Origin: Dama dama
Lineage: Eukaryota > Chordata > Mammalia > Artiodactyla > Cervidae
Assembly (NCBI RefSeq): GCF_033118175.1
Contig: NC_083685.1
Coordinates: 131,767,501 to 131,831,500 of the forward strand
Direction of reading: 5' to 3'
DNA: 64,000 nt
Shown here: one piece after another, positions 11,179 to 22,744 of the stretch
How positions within the stretch are numbered: position 1 is the stretch's first letter
Layout of the letters: every line of letters begins with the position of its first letter
The notes under the pieces: model-generated
Databases searched by the model: none
What the model was told of the DNA's origin: nothing
What the model saw: only the letters and a program-made list of their open reading frames with translations
Made by a program: the position numbers and the translations under genes

Positions 11179-11673
11179 CAGGCAGACCTTGATTCATTGC
11201 ACTTCACTTTTTTGTGCTTCGCAGACATTCCGGGTTTTTGTTTTGTTTTATACAAACTGAAGGTTTGTGGCAACCCTGCTTTGAGCAAGTCTATAGACAA
11301 TTTTCCACCAGCGTTTGTTCACTTCGTGTCTCTGTGTCACATTTTGGTGATTCTCCCCATGTTTCAAACATTTTCATTATTATTTTACTTGTTTTCTGTG
11401 AGCACTGATCATTGATGTTACCATTGCAAAAAGATTAATCTTTGCAGAAGGCTCAGATGATGGTTAGCATTTTTCGGCAACAAAGTATTTTTAAATTAAG
11501 GTATGCAAGTCTTTTTTAGACATAAAGCTATTGCACACTTAACAGACTACAGGATAATGAAGACACGACTTTTTTATGTATTGGGAAACCAAAGCCTCGT
11601 GTGAGTTGCTTTATTGTGATGTTTATCCTGCTGGTCTGGAACTGACCCATGGTTTGTCTCTGAACTCTGCCTG
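11179..11673. mobile_element. Internally deleted Tigger1 DNA transposon
   Basis: Both ends match Tigger1 (Tc1/mariner, pogo group). The left end starts caggcagacctt and continues through ggtttgtggcaaccctgctt and cacttcgtgtctctgtgtca. The right end carries gctcagatgatggttagcat, tattgcacacttaacagact and an imperfect inverted CAGGCA-type terminus ending at 11673. About 1.9 kb of the usual 2.4 kb, including the transposase gene, is missing between gttaccattgc and aaaaagattaatc. It is a non-autonomous fossil, common to mammals. Confidence 0.85.
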
Positions 11674-12135
11674 TTCGTGTGGACACGGCATTTCCTCTGC
11701 GGGGCTCGGTTCCCCAGGCTGTGCCCAGGCACACAAGTCCGGGTCTGGATGGGACACGTGCAAAGAGAGGAGCCGGCCCTGAGGTGCCCCTGCCCGTCTG
11801 GCGTCCTGCACTCGTGCCCTCCCCTGACCCCAGTTAGTCCTCCCGGCCTCCCTGCCCCAGGGTCTTCGCTCCGGCTGCTTCCTCTCCGCACACTCTTCCC
11901 ACCAGTGTCTACCAGGCTTACCCTGCTCTCTCCTCCTTCCAGCTCTCCTCACCCACTGGGCCAGCTGCTCTTCTGGCCCCTTCGAGCTCAGATGCCCTCC
12001 CCCCTGGTGGAATCTCCTCCATCCAACACCCCACACTCTGCTTCCTAACTTTCCATGTTGAGTGTCTCCGCACAAGGCTGGGTTTCCTCTGCTCTGCTCC
12101 CTGAAGGCTCCCCAGCGCCTGGGGACATCTGTGTG
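11674..12135. other. Unassigned flank
   Basis: GC-rich, pyrimidine-biased. Long minus frame is not supported by any recognisable protein feature. Confidence 0.4.
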
Positions 12136-12330
12136 TGTGCTTGATCGTTCAGTCGTGCCCGACTCTGCAACCCCATGGACTGCAGCCTGCCAGGCTCCTC
12201 TGTACATGGCAGGAGTACTCGAGTGGGTTGCTATTTCCTCCTCCAGGGAATCTTCCCTACCCAGGGATCAAACCCACGTCTCCTGTACTGCAGGTTGATT
12301 TTTTACCCACTGAGCCACCTGGGTGGACAT
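12136..12330 (-). mobile_element. Bov-tA SINE
   Basis: Reverse-complement copy: gttcagtcgtgcccgactct through tgagccacctgggtgg. Confidence 0.9.
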
Positions 12331-12597
12331 CTAGTGCTCCAGAAACCCTCAGGGGATGAAGGAGTGAGTGGAACCATGGGCAGGTGACCCCACCCCTCTC
12401 TGTTTCCTGAGGCTAGCTGGGACAGTGCTTCACAACCCATCAGGAGTTAGAATATCCCTGGAGAGCTGGTAAGCAGACTGCTGGACCCCCACTGACTCTG
12501 ATTCAGGAGGCAGGGAAGAGGCTTAGCAACCCCTTGGAAGCCCCTGGGTGTGGCTGGGCCAATATTTCACTACCTCCCATAAAGAAGGTTGAGTGCC

Positions 12598-12958
12598 AAA
12601 GAATGATGCTTTCAAACTGTGATGCTGGAGAAGATGCTTGAGAGTCCCTTGAACTGCAAGGAGATCCAACCAGTCCATCCCAAAGGAAATCAATGCTGAG
12701 TATTCATTGGAAGGACTGATGCTGAAGGTGAAACTCCCAGACTTTGGCCACCTGATGCAAAGGGCTGACTCACTGGAAAAGACAGAATACTGGGAAAGAT
12801 TGAGAGCAAAAGGAAAGGGGGTGGGAGAGGATGAGATGGTCAGATAGCATCACAGACTCAATTGAGTCAATATATGTGAATTTGAGCAAACTCTGGGAGA
12901 CAGTGGAGGACAGAGGAGCCTGGCATGCTGCAGTCCACAGGGTCACAAAGAGTTAACA
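12598..12958 (+). mobile_element. BovB 3' end fragment
   Basis: The sequence follows the BovB terminal text from the 'gatgctttcaaactgtg' region through the BovA-like end 'gcatgctgcagtccac'. It is 5'-truncated and diverged. Confidence 0.85.
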
Positions 12959-13194
12959 GTGCTGCTGGGGTGAGAGGTCAAAGAGCAGCCTGAGGTGGAA
13001 GCAGCGCTGGGAAGAGCCTTCTCCAAGCATCCTAGTCTCCAGGGCTCATTTAGCCCCGGGAACGGGGGCAGGGGAGGGAGGCTGGGGTAGAGCCCCCTTC
13101 TCCCTGCAGAGGCCATCTTCGCGGCCTTGACTCTGCTCTCTCCCGGGCCGGGAGAGGGAGCCTCTCCCCGTGCTGAGCTCCAGGAGATAGAGAA

Positions 13195-13625
13195 GCGGGA
13201 AGAGCGGATGGGCAGGAGGAGGAGAGGGAGGAGCAGGAGGAGCGGTAGGAGGAGCAGGGGGAGGAGCAGGAGGAGTAGGAGGGGCGGGAGGAGTGGGAGG
13301 AGCAAAGGGGCAGAGCGGAGGAGCAGGGGGAGGAGCGAGAGGAGTGGGAGGGGCGGGAGGAGCACGAGGAGTGTGAGGAGGAGCGGGAGGAGGAGCGAGA
13401 GGAGTGGGAGGGGCGGGAGGAGCACGAGGAGTGTGAGGAGGAGCGGGAGGAGCGGGAGGAGGAGCGGGAGGAGTGGGAGGGGCGGGAGGAGCACGAGGAG
13501 TGTGAGGAGGAGCGGGAGGAGCGGGAGGAGGAGCGAGAGGAGTGGGAGGGGCAGGAGGAGCACGAGGAGTGTGAGGAGGAGCGGGAGGAGCGGGAGGAGG
13601 AGCGGGAGGAGGAGCGGGAGGGGCG
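13195..13625 (+). repeat. GA-rich minisatellite with 60/69-bp higher-order unit
   Basis: The base motif is ggaggagcg/ggaggggcg. A longer unit containing gtgggaggggcgggaggagc recurs with starts at 13341, 13401, 13470 and 13539, that is spacings of 60, 69 and 69 bp, the difference being one extra 9-bp agcgggagg. The strand is almost all purine. The Arg/Ser frame on + and the Leu/Pro frame on - are compositional. Confidence 0.92.
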
Positions 13626-14651
13626 GCAGCGGCTGGAGGCCTCTGGGAGAGACAAGAACGATGCGTAGCCCGTCTCGCATCTCCGGGTCGCCCGCTCCGG
13701 AAACTGCCCGGCAGCCAGACAGACTCCGCTCAGGAGAAGTGCCCTTTGTGCACAAATGGCTGGTCCGGGTAACTGATGAGTTCACCTCTGGAAACAAGGT
13801 GCTCGCCCGCATCCACACGTGACCCCTGAAACCTAGTGGGTCTCACGTTAGAAAGGTCACGGAGGTTCCCTACAGACGCCGAGTCACTGTGCAGGCCCAG
13901 CCCTCCGTAAGCCCCCGGTCCAGGGCAGGTGACGGGGGTGCCCCTCTGCGTGGTAGAAGCTCTAACCCCGTTCGTTAGTGCACGAGGGCACATCGAGATG
14001 CCGGGGCGGTTGGGTCGCAGAAGAGCAGACGCCTGGGCTGGACCAAAGAGAACGGGCAGCCACTTGGCCAAGCAGGCAGAGTGGCTGAGACGTCAGGCGG
14101 CAGAGAGAGGATGGAGAGCTAGGTGCAGCCCGGGTCGGGGCATGTGCAAAAGCCGTTCCCTAGCCCTCCCCCAAACACCCTGCGCCTCCCGTCCTTGCAG
14201 CGGTCTTCCTCAGTTCAGTTCGCCAGAGTCATTTTTGTTGTCTCTCCTCAGAGTACCTTCCGTTCAACTGTGAACCTGAAACTTTCTTTTAAAATGTCTT
14301 TAAAAACAAAACATCTCAAAAAAAAGAAAGAAAAGAATGAAAAATCTCTTGCCCACCTACTCTCTGTCAATAGGACGTGCAGTTGCGAGCAAGATGAGAG
14401 CTCAAGAGTGCCTCCTGTCTATCTCCAACCCCTGTGGTGCCCGGCTCAGGATGGGAGGAGGAAGACGGATTCCATGGCCCAACAACTGTGGAGAGGACAT
14501 CAGCTGTGGGAGGAAGGTGAGTGCATTCACATGGTCGAGGTGATGGACTCCACTCCCAGTTACAGTCGGCTCTTCCATGGTCAAGGGCCCCTGATGTTTG
14601 GCTGGACATGTGGCTGCCGTGAATAAAGACATGTCCCAGCCTCTCTTAAAT
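13626..14651. other. Unassigned flank
   Basis: No gene recognised. A-rich near 14285-14345. Confidence 0.4.
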
Positions 14652-15374
14652 GTTGGCTTAAAACTCAACATTCAAAAAACTAAGATCATGGTATCCAGTC
14701 CCATCACTTCATGGCAAAGAGATGGGGAAACAATGGAAACAGTGACAGACTTTATTTTCTTGCGCTCCAAAATCACTGTGGATGGTGACTGCAGCCCTGA
14801 AATTAAGAGAAGCTTGCTCCTTGGAAGAAAAGCTATGACAAGCCTGGACAGTGTATTAGAAAGCAAAGACTTTGCCAACAAATACTCGTGTAGTCAAAGC
14901 TATGGCTTTCACAGTAGCTATGGCTTTCACAGTAGTCATGTATGGATGTGAGAGCTGGACCATAAAAAAGGCTGAGAGCTAAAGAATTGATGCTTTCAAA
15001 CTATGGTGTTGGAGAAGACTCTTGAGAGTCCCTTGGACAGCAAGGTGATCAAACCAGTCAATTCTAAAGGAAATCAACCCTTAATATTCATTGGAAGGAC
15101 TGATGCTGAGGCTGAAGCTCCAATACTTTGGCTACCTGATGCAAAGAGCCAACTCATTGGAAATGACCCTGATGCTGGGAAAGATTGAAGGCAGGAGGAG
15201 AAGGGAACAACAGAGGATGAGATGGTTGGATGACATGGATCTACGGATGGGCTGGACTTGAGGGACATGAGTTTGAGCAAACTCTGGGTGATGGTGAAGG
15301 ACAGGGAAGACTGGCATGCTGCAGTCCATGGGGTTGCAAAGAGTTGGACATGACTGAGTGAACAACAACAACCC
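14652..15374 (+). mobile_element. BovB 3' end, about 720 bp
   Basis: It starts at 'gttggcttaaaactcaac' just after the RT catalytic region and continues to the BovB 3' end 'catgactgagtgaacaac'. A small tandem duplication of a 'agctatggctttcacagt' unit occurs near 14895-14935. Same strand as the truncated BovB at 7440-9274. Confidence 0.9.
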
Positions 15375-15544
15375 AGCCTCTCTTGACAGCAAGGGAACAT
15401 ATGCGACTAAGCTCCACCTAAAACAGAAGTGGCATATGCAACTTTCACTTTCAGGAATTGTTCTTTTTCTTTTCTTTTCTTTTTTTTTCTACACACACGG
15501 TGGGAATTGTTCTTAAATGAACAACATGTGTTTCCTTTTCCCTT

Positions 15545-15768
15545 TCCCTTCTTCCTTCTAACTGGAATGTAGATGTGATGCCAGGAGCTCCAGCAGCCAT
15601 CTTGGATCACAAGATGACTATGTGACTGGAAGCCATTATGGAAAAACAATTAACTAGATGGAGTCAGGTCCCTGACACCAAGAAAACTGCACTAGCCATA
15701 CCTCCATATTTCTTGACTATGAAAGAGAAATATAATTTTACTTTGTTAAACTATTGTTCTGCCTATTT
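15545..15768 (+). mobile_element. MaLR/LTR-like relic (family uncertain)
   Basis: The text aactggaatgtagatgtgat, ccagcagccatcttggatca and a tail of tgaaagagaaatataa...gttaaactattgtt resembles a common mammalian LTR-type repeat. The same family is seen at 22130-22490. Assignment by memory only. Confidence 0.45.
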
Positions 15769-16794
15769 TCCCCCTTTGATCTTACAGTCAAATCTGATCC
15801 TATGATATTTCCATGGGTGCCTCTGAGCCTTTCTGTTTCTAGTTGTGTCCCATTCAGTCTTTTTTTCTTGACTCCATCAGTGTGAGCCCCTCATGACATA
15901 TATCTAATGATGTCCAGTGGCTCTCCATCACCCTTAGGACAAGAAATAAACAGATTAGCCATTCAGAGTCTTGGCTTGGAGAAAGCCAGTTTAATTCCTC
16001 CTCCTTGCCTGATGCCTGGGCTATGACATTTAAAAGATGTTGGTGAAGGTGGCAGGGCTGTGAACAGAGCCTGGGGGTGAAGGCCCCTAGCCAATCGGGG
16101 GAGGAAGATGGAAGATGAGCCCATGTGTAACCAGGGAGAAAGGGAAGTCCCGTGGATGACTCCTGGAACCTTGGCCCTGACAGGTAATATGGTGGAGAGG
16201 AAGCCCAGCCCATTGCTGGGGAGTTGGTGAGGACCTGCCTCCTTGTGCTCCAAGAAAGAATGGTTCCTAAACTGAGATGAAAATAACTGCTTGTTAGATT
16301 CCTGAGAAAGGAAATCACGTGACCCGTTCAGTCCCCATCTCCTTTACTCTGGCACTTTAATTGGCTATTTGTGTGTCTAGAATGAATACCTAGGAGATTG
16401 CAGCCACCACCCCAAGGGAGTGGACTTTCTGTGCTCATCCCTCATTCAGGGTGCTGGTTCTCCACCTGCCTGATGAAAGGGGTCTGGAGGACCACTGATC
16501 GTCCTCTGTTTCTCCATGGTCACTGCACAGAATGCCATCTGTTTCCAAAGGCAGCTTAACCAGTCTGTCTGAGGCAGAGATCCATTCTATTTACTGTCCC
16601 AGAAGCTACAGTGGAACCGATAAACATCTGATTAACAAGTCCGGCTTTTCACAAGTGGAGATGCAAGTTTGGAGGGAGGAGAAACCTTCTCCGCTAGCTT
16701 GCACAGAGCTGCTCTTTGGGAAGGAGGCTTGACCAAACGATCACTTCTCAAGGCTGGGATTCGGAGAACAGGGGCCACACGGTGGGTTCCAGGG
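15769..16794. other. Unassigned flank
   Basis: No gene or clear repeat recognised. Confidence 0.4.
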
Positions 16795-16965
16795 GCGCTC
16801 TCTTCCCGGGTTCCACTAGGGGCGCTGTCTTCCTGGGTTCCACTAGGGGCGCTGTCTTCCTGGGTTCCACTAGGGGCGCTGTCTTCCTGGGTTCCTCTAG
16901 GGGTGCCCTCTCCCCAGTTTCCGCTAGGGGTGCTCTCTTCCCGGGTTCCACGCCTGGGGATGGCA
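16795..16965 (+). repeat. 27-bp minisatellite, about 6 copies
   Basis: The unit gggttccactaggggcgctg tcttcct starts at 16808, 16835, 16862 and 16889, with degenerate copies on both sides. Three units are identical. Because 27 is divisible by three, a nine-residue pattern appears in translation; I see no gene around it. Confidence 0.93.
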
Positions 16966-17004
16966 GAGTGCTCACTCCTCGGCATCGATCCCGTCGTGGC
17001 AGCC

Positions 17005-17122
17005 CCACCCTGATTTCCACACCCAAATTTAATTACTTCCCAAAGGCTTCACCTGCACATTCTGTCACATCAGGGGTTAAGACTTCAACACATGAATTTT
17101 GAGGGGACACAAACATGCAGAC
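17005..17122 (-). mobile_element. MLT1-type LTR end
   Basis: Reverse-complement MLT1 5' end: atttaattacttcccaaagg ... ggggttaagacttcaacaca tgaattttgaggggacacaa. It directly follows the 27-bp minisatellite. Confidence 0.65.
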
Positions 17123-17197
17123 AACAGCAAGGCTCTTTATTGAGCACTTGGTATGTGCTAACAGTTTAAATAATTATTATATGCTAAATATACAATT

Positions 17198-17405
17198 AAG
17201 AAGCCCCTGGTGGCTCAGACGGTAAAGAATCTGCCTTCAGTGCAGGAGATCCAGGTTCGATCCCTGGGGTGGGGAAGATCTCCTGGAGAAGGGCATGGCA
17301 ACCCATTCCTGTATTCTTGCCCAGAGAATCCCATAGACAGAGAAGCCTGGTGGACTACAGTCCATGGGGGCAACAAAGAGTTGGATTGGACATGACTGAG
17401 CCATA
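17198..17405 (+). mobile_element. Bov-tA SINE inside a MIR/L2-type relic
   Basis: Complete copy from agcccctggtggctcagacg to gacatgactgagcc. Similar AT-rich sequence (tacaatta...) lies on both sides, consistent with a target duplication, and mammal-wide repeat text is split across it (17130-17197 and 17406-17520). Confidence 0.9.
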
Positions 17406-18016
17406 GAACAACAAAATTTACAATTATTATATGCTGAACAGACACAATCACCCTTTCCATTTGACCAATGAGGAACAGAGGCTGGCATGATGTAGTTAGT
17501 AACTTGCTTGAAGTTTACCCGGTGAGGAAGACGGAGAGCTTTTAGGGTCTCAGGACCACACACTGGACCATGATCTGCCTGGTACCTAGTTGGCCTGCAA
17601 CCCCTCAACTCTTCCCCACCAGCCTCCTCCTCCCTGTCTTGCAAGACACGCAGTGTGTCTGCACTCCTGGGCCACAGGAGGACCAGGACAGGGCGGGATC
17701 ATCACTGGGCGTCCCTCTGTGCATCCCAGAAGACGCTGGGAGCTGTTCAGACAGAGGCAGGGTCCGGTTTCTGGGTGAAACAAACTGTGGTCTCGCCTCC
17801 ACAAGCAGCCGCCTCGAAGGCACAGGGCAGGGAGGCAGATGCAGACTGTGGGTCAGGGAGCAGCTGCTCCAAACATCTCTTCCCTGGAAAAGAGGAAGTC
17901 ATCAATTTTTTAAAAATAAACACCCAAAGCAAACCAACATCTTCAGAGGCATTCTGTGTGCTTTTCTGTAAAGATTTGAAGCTTTCCACTTCGTTCCTCT
18001 CTCCCTCCTTCCCTCC

Positions 18017-18091
<75 letters not shown>

Positions 18092-19007
18092 TCCCCAGCC
18101 TCCTCCACTCTCTGAGTCCTGTTTATGAATCTCAACCTAGCAAGCTGCCTTCTGGGTTGTCTAGAGTTGGTACCAGTGGCAATACCAAAGAAATGTATTC
18201 TTTCCCTATGCTTGTCTGCTTGTGTCTAAACCCAGAGTAATGATTCCTCCTAAATGAATAGGCGGTCGCTTTTTTCTCTCCTGTATAAAGTGGAGCTGAT
18301 GGCAGTCTCCTTGTCCTGGATCGGGCTGCACCCGCGACAACTCAGCGTTCTGTTTGTTCATCTTAGAGGAAGCCCTTCTTTGCTTTCATGCGTGTCTGTG
18401 TCGCAATGGTTCACTTGTGCTGCATGGCCTCTCACCTGGGGAGTAACAGCGAGGCTTCTTAGAGGCTTCTCAGTGTCTTGGCAGGAGATGCCGAGGCTGA
18501 GCCCGTGCCCTCCCTCCTTCCACAAAGATTCCCTGAGCAGCTGCTGTGTGCTCAGCGCTCGGTAGGGTGAAGCTCTCCAGTGAAATGGGTGTCTCTCCCC
18601 ACAGAAAGGCCACGTGCCCAGCACAGAGCATGGCAGACGATAAACATGTGTCAGGTAAGTGACTGTTCGGCACTACTGCACGGCAGATCGCACGAAGCAC
18701 AACGGTTGTCTGCAGCTCACTCATCACCAAGAGGCAAGGTCATCAGTCTCACTGCCCCTGGACCTGAGCTCAACTCGTCTTTCTTTGCCAATGGAATATG
18801 ATGAAGATGACATGCGATTTCCAGGCTTAACCTTCCAGAGGCCCAGCTCCAGCGAATCCTTCCATTCTTGCAGCTGTGGAGCCCTGAGCCATCATGTGGA
18901 GGAGTCTACACAAGCCCGCTGTGTGATGGGAGACACGTGCTACCTGTCATCCCAACCAGATGCCAGCTGGCTTCCCAAGGGAGCACCCCCTCACTGCTCG
19001 GCAGTTC
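17406..19007. other. Unassigned flank around the (CT)(CA) microsatellite
   Basis: The first 120 bp continue the mammal-wide repeat split by the SINE. The rest, apart from the microsatellite, shows no recognisable gene. Confidence 0.4.
18000..18092. repeat. (CT)n(CA)n compound microsatellite
   Basis: ctccctccttccctccctct-type text becomes a pure (CT) run and then about 19 CA units to 18090. Confidence 0.95.
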
Positions 19008-19216
19008 AGTGTGTGTGTGCCTGCTCAGTCGCTGAGTTGTGTCCAATTATATGTGACCCCATGGACTGTAGCCCACTTTCCATGGGATTCTCCAGGAAAG
19101 AATACCGGAGTGGGTTGCCGTGCCCTCCTGCAGGGGATCTTCCCGACGCAGGGCTCAAACCCGTGTCTCCTGCACTGATAGGTGGGTTCTTCCCCCTGAG
19201 CCACCTGGGAAGCCCT
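19008..19216 (-). mobile_element. Bov-tA SINE
   Basis: Reverse-complement copy from ctgctcagtcgctgagttgt to gagccacctgggaagccc. Confidence 0.9.
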
Positions 19217-19462
19217 GGCAGCTCAGTAAAAACACCTGAATCAGCTCAGCCAACCTGACCAGACCAAGGCCAGCCACATCTGACCCAGCTGATTTGAGAA
19301 CTGCTGAGAAAAGCTGACTCTGTGGCCTAAAGAAATGATGATTGTTTTCTAATCTTTAATAACGTTTTTCTCCCAGCTTTTCAATTAAAAAAGCAGTACA
19401 TGCTTTTATAGAACGCTTTGAAAATACATAACACTACTGTTGTCAGGTTGTATTCTTGAGAC

Positions 19463-19543
19463 TTCCCTGGTGGTCAAGTGGTTAAGACTTTCCTTCCAAT
19501 GCAGGGGTTGCAGGTTTGATCCCTGGGTAGGGAAATAAGATTC
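19463..19543 (+). mobile_element. CHR-type tRNA-Glu SINE
   Basis: The text gacttccctggtggtcaagt ggttaagactt...ggtttgatccctgggtaggg is the tRNA-Glu-derived CHR family shared by whales and ruminants. Confidence 0.75.
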
Positions 19544-19584
19544 TTTGTAATTAACTGTATATGCTCTATTATATTGATGTAAGG

Positions 19585-19732
19585 GCTTCCCCAGTAACAC
19601 AGACAGTAAAGACTCTGCCTGCAATGCAGGAGACTCGGGTTCGATCCCTGGGTTGGGATGATCCCAACCCAGAAGGAATTGCTATTCCTTCAGTGAAGAA
19701 GGGAATGGCTATTCACTCCAGTATTTGCATTG
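19585..19732 (+). mobile_element. Bov-tA SINE, rearranged
   Basis: The tRNA half is clear (agacagtaaagactctgcct...ggttcgatccctgggttggg). A short imperfect inverted/duplicated stretch (gatcccaacccagaaggaat) interrupts the middle. Confidence 0.82.
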
Positions 19733-21785
19733 ATGTAATTTCCTGAAACAGTTCCCTGTGGATGGACATTTGTATTGTTTTACATTTTCCTATCTGAACT
19801 AGCATCGTGATGGATATACTTGCAGAAATAGTTTGAGATAGACTTCCTTAGGACAAATTATTTTAAAATGGAAATGCTGAATTAAAGGAAAGCTCTATTT
19901 TCAAGGCACTGGACCGCATTGTCTTCTGGTTACATCACAGTGTCTCCATTCATATTCTCAGCAAGTGAGCAAACGCCCACAGTGGTGAGGTCCCTCAGAC
20001 ACACAGCTGTCTGAGTCAGGCGAGTGCTGAGACAGGCCCCAGCGTCAGACACAACCTCACTGCCTTCAGGAAGCAGTCGTGTCTTAGGGAGGCCCTCTGG
20101 CTATGTGATCCAGCCCGTACTGTGTGTGGGGCCACTCGGCCTCATCCCACAATCACTGAACGCACAGTCCCAGCCTCCTCCTCCAGGAAGCCCTCCTTCA
20201 CCTGCTCAGCCTGCAGCCATCGCCTCACACCAGCTGCCCCTTTAACCAGCATTTACCGGCTCCGCATGCACTCAGTCATGCTTGACCTCGGAAACCAGAG
20301 ACACTTGACATATTCACAGGTGCCAGGATGACTAGGAGAGGGACCTAGACAAGTGCATGAAGGCAGGACTGTGCTCTGCTCCCAAATGTCTGAAATCTCT
20401 CCCCAGAGGAGATGCTGTTGAGTTGGGATGTGAGGGATGGAGGGAGGTTCCTTGGCAGACAGAGAGAGCGGCCGCATGGGGCAGAGTGGGGACGGCCTTC
20501 AACCCCACGCTGTCCTCTGACCTTCAGGCAGACACCGTCCACGGTGGGCATGTTTCTCCAGACCCCGGGGGTGTGGGTGCCCCCTCTACTCACACCTGGG
20601 CTTTGTTCTGTTCCCCCAGCCTCTCCCCGCAAAACACCCATGGGCTCCCTGACCCCTGCTCGTGTCCGCATGGAGACGATCCAGCTCTGGGCAAGGGGTG
20701 TGCTCCTTTCCTCCCCTTTCACATAACACCTGTCACCACATTCCTGCAGCCCCAGTTGCTCTCTGGTGAAAATAATAGATAAATAAATAATTCTTCACAA
20801 AGCTAATTAACAGAGAGGAAGATGCTAATGTGTTTTGCCAACTGTGTCTCCCCAGCTCGCTGCCGGCAGGCCTGGGGAGGGGGTGGGGGTGGAGGGGCTG
20901 GGCTGTCGGGGGGTTGGGTGTCCATTCCCCCACCGGTCAGCCGCCCCCCTGCCGGCCACGCGGACTCTGCGTTCATGACGCACAATGCATGACACCTTCA
21001 GGGGGTGGGCAAGCCTTCGCTGGGATAGAGCCCAGGTCCTGGAGCCACAGACCTGGCAGGTTTCGGCCTCTGCTGTTTCCAGGTCAGGGGACTTCCGAGG
21101 CCTCAGTCTTCTCCTCTGCGAGACGGGGTTGCTGAGGATGCTGGTCTCCCCGGGCTGTGGCAAGGCCCGAGGGTGCCAGGCGGTGCGATCTCCATCTTAC
21201 AGTTGAGAACCCCAAAGCTCACGGGGATGAAGTGACCTGCCCATGGTCAGCATGCAGGGAGCTAGGATGCCTGGTCCAGTCTTCACAATCTCACGTCGAG
21301 CAGTCCTCCAGCCTGACGGGGAGCCACAGCCGCCCCTGCAATAGCCCAGGGTCTCAGATCCCACCTCTGACATGGGACAGACGAGCCAAACCCCTCCCTC
21401 CAGGGCGGACTGCGCATCCTGACCGAGAGAGTTCCGCGTCCAGGAAGCCTATTTCAATCAGCACTGGGGTCTGACAGTGGGGCCCACCACCAGCATCAGG
21501 AGGTTCTGGGGGACCCCTGGGTGGGCGATCTTGGCAGGAGGGTGAGGTGGGCTGGTCCCAGCAAGTGGCCTGCAGACCACCATCAGCCTTTCTTCGCCGC
21601 CGCCAGGGTTTTATTATCTGGCCGGATGAGCGGGTTCCAGATGTTGCAGCAGGTTCCTAGAGATTTCCTTTGAACATCATTGTGCACACTTGACACTTCA
21701 GTGATTGCTGTGGAATCAGGAAGAGTCTGGTCTCTCACGCAGGACCAGGAGGAAACCAAGGCCCAGAGACACAGGCCCTCAATCT
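19733..21785. other. Unassigned flank
   Basis: No gene. G-rich near 20870-20930 (several GGGG runs, G-quadruplex potential), and a possible L2 scrap at 20170-20225. Confidence 0.4.
21180..21300 (-). mobile_element. MIR relic
   Basis: tccatcttacagttgagaac...gaagtgacctgcccatggtc follows antisense MIR. Confidence 0.45.
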
Positions 21786-21958
21786 TTCACAGCACCAGGG
21801 TCTTCTCCAATGCGTCGGCTCTTCTCATCAAATGGCCAAAGTACTGGAACTTCAGCTTCAGTCCTTCCAAAGAATATTCAGGGTTGACCTCCTTTAGGAT
21901 TGCCTGTTTTGATCTCCTTGCTGTCCAAGGGACTCTCAAGAGTCTTTTCTTGAGTTGA
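21786..21958 (-). mobile_element. BovB 3' fragment
   Basis: Reverse-complement BovB text of the 'ctccaatactttggccacctgatg' and 'ctcttgagagtcccttgga' region, truncated at both ends. Confidence 0.8.
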
Positions 21959-22129
21959 GGTTGCTTTTTTCCCACAACCCACTCCTCCCCAGGCATGGGG
22001 CTAAGCTGCCTTTTCCTCCAAAGCTTTTCATCTTGTTTGGTGACACTGCTAACTCAAGGCCTGTTCCCAGACCCTCTCTTTCTTACGTGCCTCCACTATT
22101 GGTGCCGGAAATTTAAAAACTCACTTTCC

Positions 22130-22490
22130 CAGTTTTCTTCAAGCTAAGGATGGCCATTGACTTATAGGTGGAATCTCTGGAAGCTTTGTTTTTCTTGATT
22201 TAAGGGAACAGATGTGGCTATGACCACCTCTTCTTCCTGCCATGAAAATGTCTGGAGCTACAGCAGCCATCTTGCAACCATGAGGTTAATGAGCAAATAC
22301 ATTGAGGATGGGGGAGCAAAAAGAAAGAAAGACCCTAGATCCTTAATGACACTCTTGAGATGTTAAACCAGCCCTAGATGGCTCACCTCCAGACTTATCA
22401 GGATGTGGGATAATTAAAAACTTTTTTTTATTGTTTAAGTCACTGTTAGGTTTCTACATCTTGCTGCTGAAAGTGTTCCTGAAACAGATA
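22130..22490 (+). mobile_element. MaLR/LTR-like relic (family uncertain)
   Basis: Contains agctacagcagccatcttgc, cctagatccttaatgacact, atggctcacctccagactta and ttattgtttaagtcactgtt, in the order seen in old mammalian LTR-type repeats. Confidence 0.5.
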
Positions 22491-22744
22491 AGGGCAGCCT
22501 TTACCACTCCAGTTCCCCAGGCCAGGGTCCTAGGAATAAAATCCACCCACTGCCTCACCCTCGACGTCTCACAATCCACCTGGGGATTCCACCTCCTCGA
22601 TGTCTCTCCTTGTCCTCTCCAAGCTCACTGTTCACAGGTCAGGTTCTCATGCTGCCTGTCTCCCCTCCAGAGACTCGCCCCATGGCAGCCAGAGGGATTG
22701 TCCTAAAATGCAGACACTGCACAGAGACTAGTGTCACTTTTGGC

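Noticed and set aside
12943..13822. 291-codon minus and 231-codon plus frames
   Set aside because: Both are produced by the GA-rich minisatellite; Leu/Pro and Arg/Ser runs are compositional.
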